Assembly: GCA_012861695.1 (NCBI GenBank)
Contig: JAAOOA010000056.1
Coordinates: 7,522,707 to 7,586,706 of the forward strand
Direction: 5' to 3'
Length of the DNA stretch: 64,000 nucleotides
DNA from: Trematomus loennbergii
Taxonomy: Eukaryota > Chordata > Actinopteri > Perciformes > Nototheniidae
Shown: in pieces, positions 11,991-25,544 of the stretch
How the letters are laid out: each line of letters opens with the position of its first letter
How positions within the stretch are numbered: the first letter of the stretch is position 1
The notes under the pieces: model-generated
Databases searched by the model: none
What the model was told of the DNA's origin: nothing
The model's input: the letters and a program-made list of their open reading frames with translations, nothing else
Translations under genes and position numbers: made by a program

Positions 11991-14579
11991 AGTTGTGTTG
12001 TTTTCAAACCATACACATCACAACTTTATGAACCCTACATAAATATGCTGACCGTCAGACCTGCGCTTCACTTATAACTGCCAGTCAAATCTATTTATCT
12101 GGTTCAGTTTATTTTCCTTCTCCGACTGCAGTAATCGGTTCATTTACTGGAGCTGACACTGGCCATTACTACTACAAACACAAAGAGCTGAATTCATATT
12201 GAGGTCAGCTAAACACGGACCTCAGCGCCAGGTGAGACACTCGTGGAAAGTAGGCCGTTGGTACAAACTGTGAATTTGGCTTCAGTTTGTCTTTATACAG
12301 TTGCATGACAGTTTAGGACATTTCACCTAATTTCAGTGGAGCCAAATGGTACACTATACACACCATGCAAACTAAACAGGAACATCTCTGTAATGGAACT
12401 TTTTGGTTACTGTATTTCCGTTAGATACACCAACTGAAATGAAACGGCACATTAAGCTTCTACAGGGTGTGTCTCTGAAGAGTCACACATTGCTTAGATC
12501 TGTCCTTTTAGTCCTGGAGCCAGAAAGACAGTGGGTTGTTCCTGTTTTGTTTGTTTTTTCTGCCCCTTTTTTTGTTTTTCACATGTGTCAGCATCCTGCC
12601 TGGGATAGATCAGCGCTGACACTCTGCTCAGGTCAAAGGTTTTTGTGGGCCAGGGCTTGATAAGAACGACTGTGCTGGGATTCCTTCAGAGCCTTTTATG
12701 GGAGAGAGTGAAGCTCCGAAGGGATGCTCCCCCAATCTGTCGGCCTTCCTGTCAAACACTCAATAATTGTACAGAACAGAAGCTGCTGTTATTTTATGCC
12801 TGAATCTCTGGTGCTTTATGACTGTTAGTGTGAGCGGATGTTTGAGAGAGAGAAAGAGACAGAGGAGGTGAATAAAAGGAAGGGATAGATGATGTTTAAA
12901 AGACACAGAGAGTGTTGCAGGATGCTGTTGGATACATTTAGTGCTGTATACTTGCTGTGATACATAAAGCAATGTACACAAAGATTACACTTTAACCTGA
13001 CCCTAACCATAACCATAATGATTCAATTCCAGTGAATGACCTAAGCAAGGGAAAGTGTAATCCTCCTTTCGCACAACTTTTGTAATTTTCTCGTAGGGAC
13101 CCCTGTGGATACAATAAACATTCCACACAAACATTTGAATGCTGTAATCTGGCCACGCAGCAAAGTAGCTAAAAATAAATTAGATGGTAAAATGAGTGGT
13201 AATACGATCATACAGGTTTTAAAAATAAAAAAACCTGAAAAGAAGACAAACGGTACAATTATTACCTTAACTGTCTATTGTAAACACCCAGTCACCCCTA
13301 AAAGTAAATCCTTGGTAAACGTTGTCTTACCGTACTGTAATAATAGGTTTCCTTCGGCAAAGATGGTTTATTACCAGTGTTTTGTTTTTTTTCATTTTTT
13401 AGTTTGACCTTCAAATAATGATCTTCAGATAAATCGGCATAAATATTGGCTTGATCATCCGACCGTTTTTTTTTTACTGGAAAAGGAAGACCTGATTGGG
13501 CATGACAATTTTATGTCAAAATCAAATCAAATCAGGTTTTATAAAGCACATTTAAAAGCGATTTTTCCACCAAAGTTGCATAACTTTCAAATCTTGGCAG
13601 CTTGAAATGTCTGTGTGCCGACAACCTTTTGTTATGATCCTGTACCAAGCTCGTGTTGAATGAGCACACTTTCCACCATCTTTGCTGTTGTTTTTTGCAT
13701 TTTAAAATGTTTTTTTAACAATAGAAAAGGATGGCCAAAACGAACTAATAGAAACCAACCTAACTGAAATCTTTGCTTTATGGATCAAAAACAACCTTTG
13801 TCCTAACCAGCATTTTCCTAATGTCATAACATGTACAGGATTTATTTTTTAATCAAACATTTTAGACTGCTTTTCTCAAGGATATAAAACATATAAAATG
13901 CAGACACACTTACTATGATACACTTTCACATGCACCTACAACCTTCAAAGGCTAACATAATGCTAATGAATACAGACCTCACACATACAGTTAAACCCAT
14001 TTAAACTCTGACTTCACCTTGCAGTCATGCTCCTGTCTGAACATATGAATTGCTGAGTCAGACAGAATGTCTATCTGCTGTCTCACTGAGTAAAGCGACA
14101 CAGCAGTTCAGTGCATGATGATGTCCGCTACCGACAGGACCAATGATCCCATTTAATCTGACATCTTGTTTGCTTTGGAACTGCAAAAGAACTGCTTAAC
14201 TAGCAGATTGAGTGGCAGCTTTGAGTTCATTTTACCCCCATGCATCAACCCTTTGCCAGGGTTGGAATTGAATTGAGCCTTTTTGCTGCTTTTTTTTTTA
14301 ACACAGACCAGGAGCCCACTGGAGTTTCCCCTGAATTCACAAGGCCTGAAACACATGGCTTTGTGGCTCGAGAGGGAAAAAAAGAAGGTGGAAAACACAT
14401 TTGTGTGGAAAATACTGAGGTGCTTCTCACACCTGGGTTGTGTCTTACACAAAGACTCTCTGTTTCTCCACTGCTTTGTACTCTCTGGTATTTTATTAAG
14501 TCCAGTGTTTGTCTGGGATTGTAGCTTCAAGGCTCCAATGAGCTATAATAAAAGTTAATAAGGAAAACAAAACATCCCC

Positions 14580-14582
<3 letters not shown>
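11991..14582 (+). other. plec: Intronic stretch with minor repeat scraps
   Basis: No exon is supported. Overlapping open frames on both strands near 14150-14560 look random. A scrap reading CAGGTTTTATAAAGCACATTTAAAA at 13532-13556 resembles LINE-tail repeats. No splice-flanked coding exon was found. Confidence 0.45.

Positions 14583-14646
<64 letters not shown>
14583..14646. repeat. (CA)n microsatellite
   Basis: An uninterrupted CA dinucleotide run of about 32 units. Apparent Val-Cys or His-Thr open frames across it are artefacts. Confidence 0.97.
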
Positions 14647-14650
<4 letters not shown>

Positions 14651-14857
14651 TACCATTCATTGTTTCCCACAGAATTTGATTCTATGTGTGGGGGCACCGC
14701 ACCCCCCCCCCCCCCCCCCCCCGGCAAGAAAAGTAAATAAGAAAATACATGCAAGTTCATGGCTACTGTAGATAACGTTCTTGTTGCTCTGTGTTGCGTT
14801 GTTAATGAGTGAGACACACCGGAGTTGAGGATCTGTGGGTTTATTCTCCCAAAAATA

Positions 14858-15038
14858 TAATTTACAATTTAGCAGATGCCTTATTCCAAAGCGACTTACA
14901 ATGACCAATTACAGGGACATTCTCCCTGGAGTGACTGAGGGCCAAGTGCCTTCCTCAAAGCACACTAGTAGTGGTGTTCCAGGCGGGATTTGACCTCGCA
15001 ACCTTCTGATCCTCAGCCCACCTCACTATCCATTAGAC
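14858..15038 (-). mobile_element. tRNA-derived SINE, interrupted by a transposon
   Basis: Read on the minus strand, it has an A-box-like TAATGGATAGTGAGG and a B-box-like GAGGTCAAATCCCGCC. A conserved body follows, and then the tail TTGTAAGTCGCTTTGG, typical of fish SINEs and their partner LINEs. The head is cut by the hAT element at 15039-16123. The remaining head bases (GGTGGTCTAATG on the minus strand) resume at 16124, so the SINE is older than that insertion. Confidence 0.8.
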
Positions 15039-16123
15039 CAGTGGTTCTCAAACTTTTTTCAATAATGTACACCCTTAGGGGAGATACAGTACAGCGCTGT
15101 CTGATTTATTAAAACAACAACATTGTAACTGAGAAACACTTAAATGCTACATTTCAAATGTTTACAATCCATCACTAAATTCATGGCAAACCAATTTTAA
15201 TATCATGCAATAACATTAAGACGACATTAGTTGCATTGAACTGATCTTTTTAATAAGTTGTACTTACAATGTAGTGAGAAACATGGGCTTGTGCTTCACT
15301 GAGGATCTTTGTCATTCTGACAGGGAGGCAAACTGCAGTTATTACACTTCACGTTTTGAAATATGTGTAACTCTGTTAATATAAAACCCACACTGCTCAA
15401 ACTTCATTACTTTTCCTAAAATTGGTATATTTATTTATTAATTTTGGGGCGTGGGGAATGAAGAGAAAAAAAAACATGAGCATTTATACCTATAACCGCC
15501 GGACGGGATTTTTACCCCTCATATAAACATATGCATAATGCTGCGCTATACTTTGCGGCCACACCCTGTTGCCAAGCAACGCTTATTGTTTAGGTGTCCT
15601 TTGATAAGCAGGCAGTCATATCATTAGCTAGAACTAGCTAGATCTGATGGATATAAACATTAACGCGAGTGAAGTGTAATCTGACAGGAGAGAGAGATCA
15701 GCTGCTGCTGACGGAGACACACGCAGCTCTACATGATCACCTGCAGCGGTGAGCGGAGCAAAACACACACTAAGAGTTAGAACATCACACTTAGCTTTTG
15801 ATCTACTCTGGAACTAGCTAAACTAGTTATAAATATGTTTATTCTTTACTGTCGGGTCACTTATTACAGGTTCTTCAGCGAGCTGCCTGATACTAACGGG
15901 CTGTCAGGAGAGGGAGAGGAAAAGAGAGCACCCGTTTATTTTCCCATTTTATTATCCAGAATTACTGTAAACTTTTGAATAAAGTAGTTAATCTACTATT
16001 AGTAGTTTGTTTAAATGTATTACTTATTTTGTTTTTTCATTAACATAAAATAAATCTCACGTACCCCCTGCAGTACTCCAACGTACCCCTAGGGGTCCGC
16101 GTACCCCCTTTTGAGAACCACTG
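15039..16123. mobile_element. Non-autonomous hAT element (CAGTGGTTCTCAAA ends)
   Basis: The ends CAGTGGTTCTCAAACTTTT and AAAGGGGG/TTTTGAGAACCACTG are inverted copies of the well-known hAT-Charlie-type terminus. The exact 8-bp duplication CATTAGAC lies at 15031-15038 and 16124-16131. The 1,085-bp interior carries no transposase. It contains the shared module 15742-15930, also present at 1478-1670. The target was the tRNA-like head of a SINE. Confidence 0.93.
15742..15930 (+). repeat. Dispersed repeat module, copy B
   Basis: Same order and orientation of blocks as 1478-1670, including AGCGGAGCA, AAGAGTTAGA, AACTAGTTATAAATAT and GGGCTGTCAGGAGAG. It lies within the element at 15039-16123. Confidence 0.75.
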
Positions 16124-16259
16124 CATTAGACCACCAAAATTAAAAAAATTAAAAAATTAAAATTTATTTTTTTATTTTTATGAGATACATTTTTGGCGGA
16201 CGATATTTAATTATGGCGGCCCACCACAAATAAATCAATGTATGGGGAACACTGCCATT

Positions 16260-17374
16260 TGTGCCACACTGTAGATGCATATGTCTTTCAAAAAGCTAGG
16301 GAGTCATAACCTCCAAAGCTTAGAGAACATTCCCTCCCCCTCATGTCCCGACCCTCCCCTCTCAAATGATCTCTCACACTGGGCTGAAGTGTTTACTTTT
16401 GGTTTTCGCACCTTCTTGATTATTTCATGGGTTATTTGTACCCATACTTTGTACAGCAACTGCTGCTACAACAATTTCCAAAGCGATAAATACAGTTCGG
16501 TCTTATCTTTACAAAAAAAGGTGAATCTTAAACGTCTTTTTTGATGGTCTTGACAAGATCTAAAACAATCCTTAATTCTAAATTTAAATATTGGAATGTA
16601 TTGAACCTAGTCACTGCAGGTGCTATGTTCACCACACAGTGACAGGTGTTTGGCCTTTTTTCATGGGATTGTCCCTGTGTTTTTGAAATGGGGATTGTAA
16701 AGGCGTAGCTGAACTGACACAAAAGCTGATTTACCAACATTTTCTTTATTCAAGAGAAAACTTGAACCTATTTCTAATCCATGTCATTATTTAGGAAATT
16801 GTGACAGAATTTTAAAACAGAAAGACCTTAAATTGCCTCCCCGCTGTAAACACCAACGCATTTTCATTGACAGTTTGAAAGAAAGCAGCTAATGGGGACA
16901 TATTTCTGTGAAAGCTGACAGACTTACGGTAATTGAAGTACCATCTGTTCCACTGGGACTGAAATCTCTGTGTCCACAAGGAGCACTTTGTTAAGGGAGG
17001 ACAAGAACTTTTTGATAACTGGAGTAATTTAATTCACATTGAATACTGTCCAGAATCTGGAAGCCAGAGCAAGTGGAAATATTTCAGTTGTGTTGCCAAT
17101 GGGACACAAATAGACTGGTTATTTCATTCAAAGTGGAAACACCCCTTGGCAAATGATCGGATGCATGGTTACGTGTATTACCAGGTAATGATATGAGTGT
17201 CAGACTATTTCTTAGGCAGCGGTGCCGTTTCCTGACACTGACATGGCAATGAGTTTATTGCTGGTCATTGGCATTCAGGGCAACTGGAGCCGGTGTGACA
17301 GTCACCACACGGCAGGGAATGTCACAGCAGGTCACCCACACAGCTGACAACTGGGGGAGTGTTCGCCACGTGTG
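16260..17374 (+). other. plec: Intronic stretch, nothing recognised
   Basis: No exon is supported. A short frame ending at a weak donor (17183, GGTAATG) has no plectin-like sequence and the wrong phase. Confidence 0.4.
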
Positions 17375-17446
<72 letters not shown>

Positions 17447-17452
17447 ACACAC

Positions 17453-17539
<87 letters not shown>
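17375..17539. repeat. Long (CA)n microsatellite
   Basis: About 165 bp of CA repeats with three small interruptions (around 17446, 17454 and 17507). Six overlapping open frames across it are repeat artefacts. Confidence 0.97.
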
Positions 17540-17542
<3 letters not shown>

Positions 17543-18739
17543 TCCTCTGGGACTACCCGAGGAATAACTTGGTACATTCTACTCTGTTAGCAGATCTCTT
17601 AATCTCTTTCTGTCTGAGATACTAAAGACGGAGGAGTAAAGCTTGTTAGCGGCCCCCAAATACCTTCCGACGGATGTATTCTCTTCAGCTTTGACAGGAA
17701 GACAGGGTTAGTTTAAAAACTACCCTAAATGGTTGGGCTGGCTTCACCAAAAAGGGGTTTTGCTTGGCGTTACATAAAAGGCTTGATTTGTTTCGTAGAT
17801 AGAAGCAGCTTCTAAGATGATCAAAGTAAACAGAGCCTCTTGTGCGTTCGTGTGTTCGTTGACCGCTGGGACTCTGAGGGGTGTGCCGGTTCCCGCTCCA
17901 ACCACAGGTCAAACGACAACCCTGGAAAAAGAAATTGCCTGTTTGTTTTCTTATCTCAAAGTTCAAATCACTGCTAATTCTGGTCTTCCTGTAGTGCTGT
18001 AGCTGCACTTTGACACAGTTGAAACTCTGTTGTGTTGGGAAATAAAGCATGGCTGCCCTCCAGCAACCTTTCATCTGGTCAGTGTTGCGTTTGAAAGGGG
18101 CATTTGCAAGGAATGAAACCAGTGTGTCATATTTTACCTTTCTCTCACTAAGTTATTACAGCTGTTATCACAGTTAAGGCAGCACATACGATCTTGATGT
18201 GTAGCACAACCGTGAAAGCTTAAAGGAGGGCGGGTGGAATGCCATGACCTCCCTTATACATCATTCATCTTTAAAGCTCAACATTCATTCTATGAATGTG
18301 CAACTGAAGGCCAGGAGTGATGGTCATGAATATGATATGACGTTACATCTACTTTCTCAGTTGAGTGTGTGCTTGACTAAAAGTTGAACCAAGGCCAGTA
18401 TTGCAACCCTTAACAACTACTGCAATCATTTCCATAGGGAGATAGAGATTTGCAATATTCTGGAGTTTACATGTGGACAAAAAAGCCTAAAATACAAATA
18501 ATGTATGCGGATAACTTCTACTTTGAAAAGTTGATTAAAAAGCACATTTAATGTGTTTGAACAGTAGTTTAAATATATGAATAAAAAGGGACAGCCCTGC
18601 TAAATCTTAAGACAAGAGACAGGTGAAAGTGCTATGATTTTCCTCTTGCTGTGAGTCTAGGTTAAGTTACAGAAAGTTCTGCTGGATTGTACTATAGTGA
18701 TTTTAAAAGACATCGTAAATGTATTCAGTGCCCAACTGT
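17540..18739 (+). other. plec: Intronic stretch, nothing recognised
   Basis: No coding exon, RNA gene or named repeat could be supported. Short open frames overlap on opposite strands near 17685-18074. Confidence 0.4.
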
Positions 18740-19075
18740 GTTCAACTGGTCTGCCAACAGTCCCCACCTTACACCTAGTCAGCATGGGTACCCGTTTCTT
18801 TTAGTTGCAATGCTCCCAGACTCTGGAAATCCCTCCCACCACACATAACACAGTCTGACACCATCACTCAATTCAAATTAGCCTTCTCTTTTAGCGCTCA
18901 CCATTATCTCTTTCCCTCCAATGTCCTTGTCCTTTCCCTGTCATTTTTGTCTACTTTGTTTGCCCTATTTGTTTTATTATCATATTTTGCTCTTTTTAAC
19001 CTTTTAGAGTATTTATTGAATTGTACGTAGTCCCTGGGTTTCGTGAAAGGGGCCTCCAAATAATAATAGTTACAA
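18740..19075 (+). mobile_element. 3' fragment of a LINE (L2/CR1-like)
   Basis: One frame at about 18805-18900 reads APRLWKSLPPHITQS followed by TITQFKLAFSF. This matches the conserved 'AP.LWNSLP' C-terminus of L2-type reverse transcriptases. An in-frame TAG just upstream (at about 18777) shows that it is broken. A 3' tail follows (TTTCGTGAAAGGGGCCTCC then AATAATAATAG), like the L2 'gcgctatacaaataaa' tail. It is a 5'-truncated dead copy. Confidence 0.75.
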
Positions 19076-22000
19076 ATATTATTATCTTTATAAAAAGTAT
19101 GTTACCTGTCATTACCAACCCCAGTGAATTTAAAGAGATAAATAAACCAATAGAGTTCTTCATTTAATATCTGTTTTTTGTACTTTATCCCGCTAACCTG
19201 AACCTAACGTGTGAATGGTTGTATTCTGTTTGAGCGTGGTCCATGTTGTACTTCAGTTCACTTTGTGTTGTTGCTGCTAAGGCAGTGGGCCAATCACATG
19301 TTGCCTTCATTTTGAAGAATGCTTGCAGATTGGTTTAGGCAAACTCATACAAATAGGGGTACAGAAATGATTGAATGCAGGTATCTTTGACTAGAGAGGT
19401 TTTGGTACCACTTGGTACTGGGTGATTTTGGTATTGAGTACTGCTCTTTTAGAGAGACGCATCGGTGTCCATTCTGGGAAAGCTTGCCTCTGGAAGAATC
19501 CATTTAACTCTGTCATAGTCCGACCATCCATGGGAGCAGAGCATGCTGAGCAGTAGCCAGGGGGGCGCCTTCAACAGAAACTCCCCGCCATGCATAGCAG
19601 AGACATACAAAGATGATGAAGCACTCAGAGAGTGTGGGAGAGAAGGAATACAGGAAGTAGGGAGAACGAGCTGAAATGAAACTAAGCAGTAAGAGATTCC
19701 AAAGAGAAATTAAGAGGAAGAAAAAGCAGAGCATGAAGGAAGATTAATGATTTAGTGGTGGTCAGGTTTGTGGTTGACTTCACACTCAGCAACAGTGTGT
19801 TTAGCTAGAGGGAATTGTGTAAGGTGAGATGGGAGGCCTGTTCTCACGGTGGGCCCCTTGACTTCTTAAAGATGCCTTATGTTTGGCTTCCAAACCCATA
19901 CTGTTAAACATTTTAATCAGCCATTTATCATTCATGTATTTTTTAAGCAACAATTGAATGGTTCCAACTTCTCAAAAGAAAATATATTTAGGTTTTCTTT
20001 TCCTTTATGGTAGTAGGTAGTAGGTACGAGTTGTTGTATGTGAAACTTTTTCAAAAACGATCAACCAATTTCTTGAAAATAACTTTATTATTTGGTCAAT
20101 ACAATTCCAAACAGGAGTGAGACATGCCTTTCTCAATGTTTATAATAAGTTAACTTTCAATCAAAGCAGCAAATCTTCACAAATTTGAAGCTGGCATAAG
20201 CATGGCATAACAAAAATGAATGTTATCTTAGCTTGAACATCTCTTGAAACAATTCATTGATAATTAATATATTTGCATAATGATCTTTCAGTTGTTAATA
20301 TATTTAATTGTTGCAGCTTTCAACTGAATGAGTTTTGAAGTTTTAGACAAAACTACATTTGAAAACCCAACTTAGGCAATTGTTTCAACATTTTCTGACC
20401 TTCTACCAAACAAAGCAATTACTCAAGAAAACAGTTGGCAGATAATAGATAAGACAAGTCAGATACGCACTTTGGTTCAACTAACATATTACTTTACCAA
20501 TGTAGCTACGAATTTTGCTTTAATTAAAAGTATTTTATTTGATAAAATGTTTGATAAAATTGGGAAAAAAGTTGCCTTTATCCATCATTTGATTGACTTT
20601 CAGTTTTACAAAAGATGTCATTCTTTCCCCTAATTTGGTTTTTCCTTCCCAGCAACAGAATGACAAGTAAAGATCTCTGTGAATTGTCCCTGCTGAGCCT
20701 ACAACAGTAAACTAAGCAACAGTGGCGTTCACCACCGGTCAAATCGGACTGATATGAATGGTAATAAGAGCCCACAACAGCAGTGTCATGCTTTCCAACC
20801 AACTGTTGGGTTTGTTTAACGCACGCACACACGCACTGCCAGCTCCATGTACTTTCCCTTAAGGCCCTCAGGAGGCCTTGCTTGGCAAAGACAGTGTTTC
20901 CAGCTTCCTGTCAGCATCCAGCTCTCAGGTCCCTGGGGGGTTCTGCCTCTCCCTGCAGAAGCACAGCGGGTTTAGAGAGTATATGATTAAAGGAAGTGTG
21001 TTCCTTTTATTAAATATGCATATTACTAAGTGTACTATCCATAATTGATGGATTTCCCTTTGTAAGTGTACTACCCCTACTCCTGCCTTTGGCTTTTTTT
21101 AGGGTAAGGCGATTTAAACAAGACATTATAAAGCATTTTCGTACATGATCTTTTCCAATCTCAGTTCTTTAAGTACAGAAAGGATTCTAATATTTAGTTT
21201 GCTACTTCTCCTCATGCCGGTTGAGCTTATTTGGTCTTTAAAGGGTAAGCACAGCCCCTAGTGGTTCATTATCCTCATGACAACAGACCTGACAATCAAA
21301 AAAGTAGAGGAATGGACTTTTAAGGAAAACCCTAGAGGATATCAAGTTTTGAGATGTTTTCCAGGAAATGGAATGCTTAAACGGTAGCTGAATTAGATGA
21401 TTATCATGTTCTGTTTCTTGCCAGGTGAAATTCGGGGATTTTTGTATCATCTTTTAATCCAAGTGTGGATTCTCTCAGTAGCTAAATAAAGATGAAATGA
21501 CAGCATCTGTCTTGTGTTCGTCTTGGTCCAGCTCTAACCAACTGATTCTGATTTATAGCCCATGAGTCAGAGTGTGGGTGGGGCACCTTTGGGACCCTAG
21601 CTTGCTCCCTATCCACTGCAAAATACTCTAAATCACAACCTCCTTCTCTCCTTCTTCAAATAGTACGTGACTTAGAGCAGAACCTTCCAGTGTCCGCCTC
21701 TCTCTGTTGTGATTCATCCATCACAGGAGGCTCTTCTTTTAGGGAGGGACCTTACACAACTTGAAGGCCCCCATGGGACAAGATATTAGGTCTTAAAAGG
21801 TGGGGCATGGGCGGAAACCTGCTGCGGTCATTTGCTCCATGCATTCTTTACCCTCCCTCTCAATTCCCAGAATTCCTCATCAGTCTTCAGTGTCCTTTCG
21901 AGGTTTTAACAGCTGCATGTTTTCCTGTCAATACGGACACCTCTTTATCGCCCTTTGTATACACGTACCACACATGGAACTGCTCAAATTGGACAGAAAA

Positions 22001-25000
22001 TTCATCATTTAATAAACTTTGAGATATTTTATAGTACATTCAATTCTAGCAGAAACAATAACTTGACTGAATTTTCCCCTAACAGTAAACCACGTCCCTG
22101 ATTGACAGGCTGTGATCTGATGCATTCAATCCTTTGGCTTAATTATTCTATCACAGGCTCACAGAGACTTTCTCCCTCGGCACGGAGGCCGGTCTCCTGC
22201 TGACTGCTGCCCAGGGCTGTAAGCCGGTAAACATTGGACCGGAGATTTGAGTGGCTGGATGACCTCAGACAGATGGAATGTTTTGTCTGGATGTCCACAG
22301 CAGGGCTACCAGTCTGATGTAGACGGAGCACGGGGTTTGTGAGTCAGCAGGAATATGAAACACTAGTCGGTGAACTAGTAGCTTTGAGGAGAACAATAGT
22401 ACCTTACAACTAAATAAATGGTTAACTGGAATCATTGGAAATGTTTCAAACCCATTTAAACCAGTTTGTATCTTTTTGCATTGATTCAGGTAGTAAATAT
22501 AAGCAAACTGCCAATTTGGAGTGAAAAGTACAAGATTTGCCAACGAGAAATAATTAAACAAATTCTCTATCTACATTTACAAGACGTACTTATTTTACCC
22601 CAAAATGAACATAACCTGTCTACTTTATGTGATAGGGTTTGATGTCGTATTTGGTAATGATCAATTAAAACTATTAAATGAGTGGCTTCCAGGTGTTTGT
22701 TGTGACTAGTCATCACCAATTTGATTTTTATTACACCGCCACAAGGCTGCAATCTAATTACTGATTTGAAAACGGAGCAAGCTGTTGGTGAGAAACGAAC
22801 ATCAAGATCCTCATGCTCCATGTTGTGTGTGGTCCTAAAATATGAGTTTTATTCATATAGTCTGGTTTTATCACTGTTACTGTATGAGTGTGTTGTATGT
22901 AGTAGAGTTTCACATCAAGGCACACATAGCAGTCTTAAATAATAATGGCATTTTGTAGCTAATGTTACATATCAAGAAAATTGTTTAAAAAGTAATGGCA
23001 AATTGCATTAACCATTTTATTTCCAGTAATGTGATGGAGCATATACATGTACACGTTGAAATAGTCAAATATTTTGTCTTTCCCGGATTACAACACTTGC
23101 CATTTTACGATACCAACATCTAAGATAACATAACATTTTGTCAGAATATTGATATGTTATCTATTTTAGGCATTTCACGGTCCCAAACGTATGCTCAGAC
23201 AAATACATAGCCGTTCCTCAAAAGAATTAGAGTCCTATTCTTAATTGCCTTTGTTGCTGTGATGCATTTCTTGGCACCTTACCGCCACTGACTGTTGATC
23301 AGTGGATTAGTGTGAAACCATTAGCAGGACAATGTATCATGTTACGGGTATGCATGTGTGCGTGTGTGTGTAAGAGATACTAACAAAGATGGCCACTCTA
23401 ATAAACATTGCTCTTTAGTTCTGCTATTGGTCAAAACTCCAGTGGGTTCCTTCAGTCACATGATAACAGGCTGTGGTATAACTGCCTTTTTTGCCTCTAA
23501 GTGCTATATATTTTTGGTAAATATAGAACATAAAGTCAAGATCTCCACACATTTTGGCTCTGTTTTTCTGGCACTTCTGCAAAAGGTAGTAAAGTGAAGG
23601 ACAGGCAGGATTCTAGTAACCTAACTGCAGTGCTCCAGCTTTGACTATAAGTAAACAGTTAAGAGAAGATTCCCAAAGCAGGCCTTAACAAATAAACCTC
23701 AGCAATTTACAGGCTGCCCATAAACTCCTATATGGATTGGCAGGTTCCCGCTATAAGTCTGCCCTGGACTTACAAATGGACAAGAAGCAAATAGCTGCGG
23801 CTCAGCCCGGGCTAGCATACAAAAGCTCCGCTCCCCATAACTGTCATTCCTCACAAAACCCAGTCTCCAAACGCCGCTAGTGGCTGAAAGATTCATGCCT
23901 GTAACCTTGAGCAGGCGGAGGAGTTAGTGTTTGACATTGTACACTTTGTTTGTTACAGTATGTTACTATGTGAGCATGTGCAGGCCAGTCATTTACATCT
24001 CTGTGAAACATTTGGAAAGGATGACATAGGACAGTGTCGGCACAATCAAAATGTCAAGCACAGCGTAAAAGTGAATTACGCATTTAATGACAACATGTTA
24101 TATAATAAACAATATTTAATCAATACAAATCAGTTGGCTTTGTGTTATTTGAAACTAGGGATTCCTTTAGACAAATAGACAAGTCTCTTTAAGTAGTATG
24201 TATTACACATGCAAAATGTGGTAGTTCGAAGATATGAAGACATTCTGTAACCAGACTTCCTTCTGGCTCCACATCACACACAGCTTACTCAGAGTTGTTT
24301 TTATTGCATCACCCTATTAGATTTCCTTTATTGCCTCTAGATGAGGAATTGACACTTGCCGTTAGAGTTATTATCTGTAATTTAATATCCAGCTGCGGGC
24401 AATGAATTCATGTTATTGGAAAGTCTGCCACGGCATGGCAGAATCACTCAATTACTAAACAGATAACCACAAGTCATGTCGGCAAACGAAACACACAAAC
24501 TCATGTTTCCTGATTTGATAAGAGAGTCACTTCCTTCTTTCAGGTAATATTTGTTAAATTGTAATTCTGACTCAAGCACACTCAGTAGCTAAGCCTAGCA
24601 GCTTTTCAATATAAGATCTACATACTTGTTAACAGTATCAAAAAGACCTGCTGTGCTTTCATTATATTGTATTCTATGCCGTGTCAATTGGCAGAATATT
24701 TATTTAATTCACTTTTGGAGTTTTTGTTTCATTTCCAGTGGCATTGTGAATAAATGTATTATCTAAATCTGTTGCGTCTTCAGTCCGAGAACTGGTCACC
24801 TTTAGAAGATTGCATTGAAGAAAAAAAAGTGTTCATATTTCCATAAATTAGTTAATATTATCATTTAGTTTATATCATCAATACGAGTTGTAAGGATTTG
24901 GCTACCGTTGTAGTTTTCATTAGTCACTTTTCAATTTATTTTTAATTTTTGAATAAATGTTCGCCTTAGTTTACATAAAACATGTGTACATTTTTGTGTG

Positions 25001-25544
25001 TAAATAGTCAAAAGAATATTGCCACCTAGTGGTGACCTATGTAGACCATAAACAATGATAGGACTATCCACAGCCCTCCAATTAATGATGGAGGTGTGTA
25101 GAATTTGAAGCTGTAGTCGCCAACAAGATAAAAAAAAATGTGATAACTTCTAGATACACAGCGTGTCCATCCGTTTGTCTGCACGCTTGTGTGTGTGTGT
25201 GCCATTCTGTTGTATAAGAATTGTCTGTTACATAACAACTCCTCAAGAAGTACTCTGCTGCCTCAAGCTTGCACACTTGATGGAATTCTCCTTGACTGTG
25301 CAGAACAGCTAGACTTTCATTATCACTGCTGCCAAAGATGTGTCAGTCATTTCCTCCAGACGTCCTTTATTATGTACAAGGGGCCTTTTCTTTTCAAGCT
25401 GGATTTAATAGTTCTGCATCAAGGCTACCTGCTGTTTAGGCTGAGACTCACCCGTTATTATAGGATGGATTGATTTTGATCTAGAACATTCTGATCAATA
25501 TCCTGTAGCTTTGAATGCAGGGCTTCATTGGTGATGATCATTGG
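19076..25544 (+). other. plec: Long intronic stretch
   Basis: Read on both strands, no plectin-like first exon, RNA gene or complete transposon is recognisable. Open frames of 60-98 codons are scattered and lack start context, donors or domains. One polypyrimidine tract ends in CAG followed by GTAATA at 24543/24544; it is listed separately. Confidence 0.4.
24529..24549 (+). promoter_or_regulatory. plec: Candidate recursive splice site (weak)
   Basis: A pyrimidine tract (ACTTCCTTCTTTCAG) is followed at once by GTAATA, so a 3' splice site abuts a 5' splice site with no exon between. The donor half is not strong. It is one of three such juxtapositions in the window. Confidence 0.25.

Larger units (their letters stand above)
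14658..16254. mobile_element. Composite hAT-like repeat holding a SINE and a second hAT
   Basis: The left edge reads CATTGTTTCCCACAG. The right edge, reverse complemented, reads CAGTGTTCCCCATACATTG, an imperfect inverted pair of the 'CAGTGTTTCCC' type common in fish. CCATT flanks both ends (14653-14657 and 16255-16259), but no clean 8-bp duplication was found. Inside, a poly(C) run of about 22 bases (14701-14722) is followed by a tRNA-derived SINE on the minus strand, itself split by the element at 15039-16123. Confidence 0.5.

Noticed and set aside
12995..13018. TAACC-rich stretch resembling telomeric repeat
   Set aside because: It is only a few imperfect units (CCTGACCCTAACCATAACCA); it is too short to call an interstitial telomere.
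17161..17186. Short ATG frame MHGYVYYQ ending at GGTAATG
   Set aside because: The donor is weak and the phase does not match plectin exon 2. No promoter signal.
17255..17625. Several open frames of 70-99 codons made of His-Thr or Val-Cys repeats
   Set aside because: They are translations of the (CA)n microsatellite in several frames and both strands.
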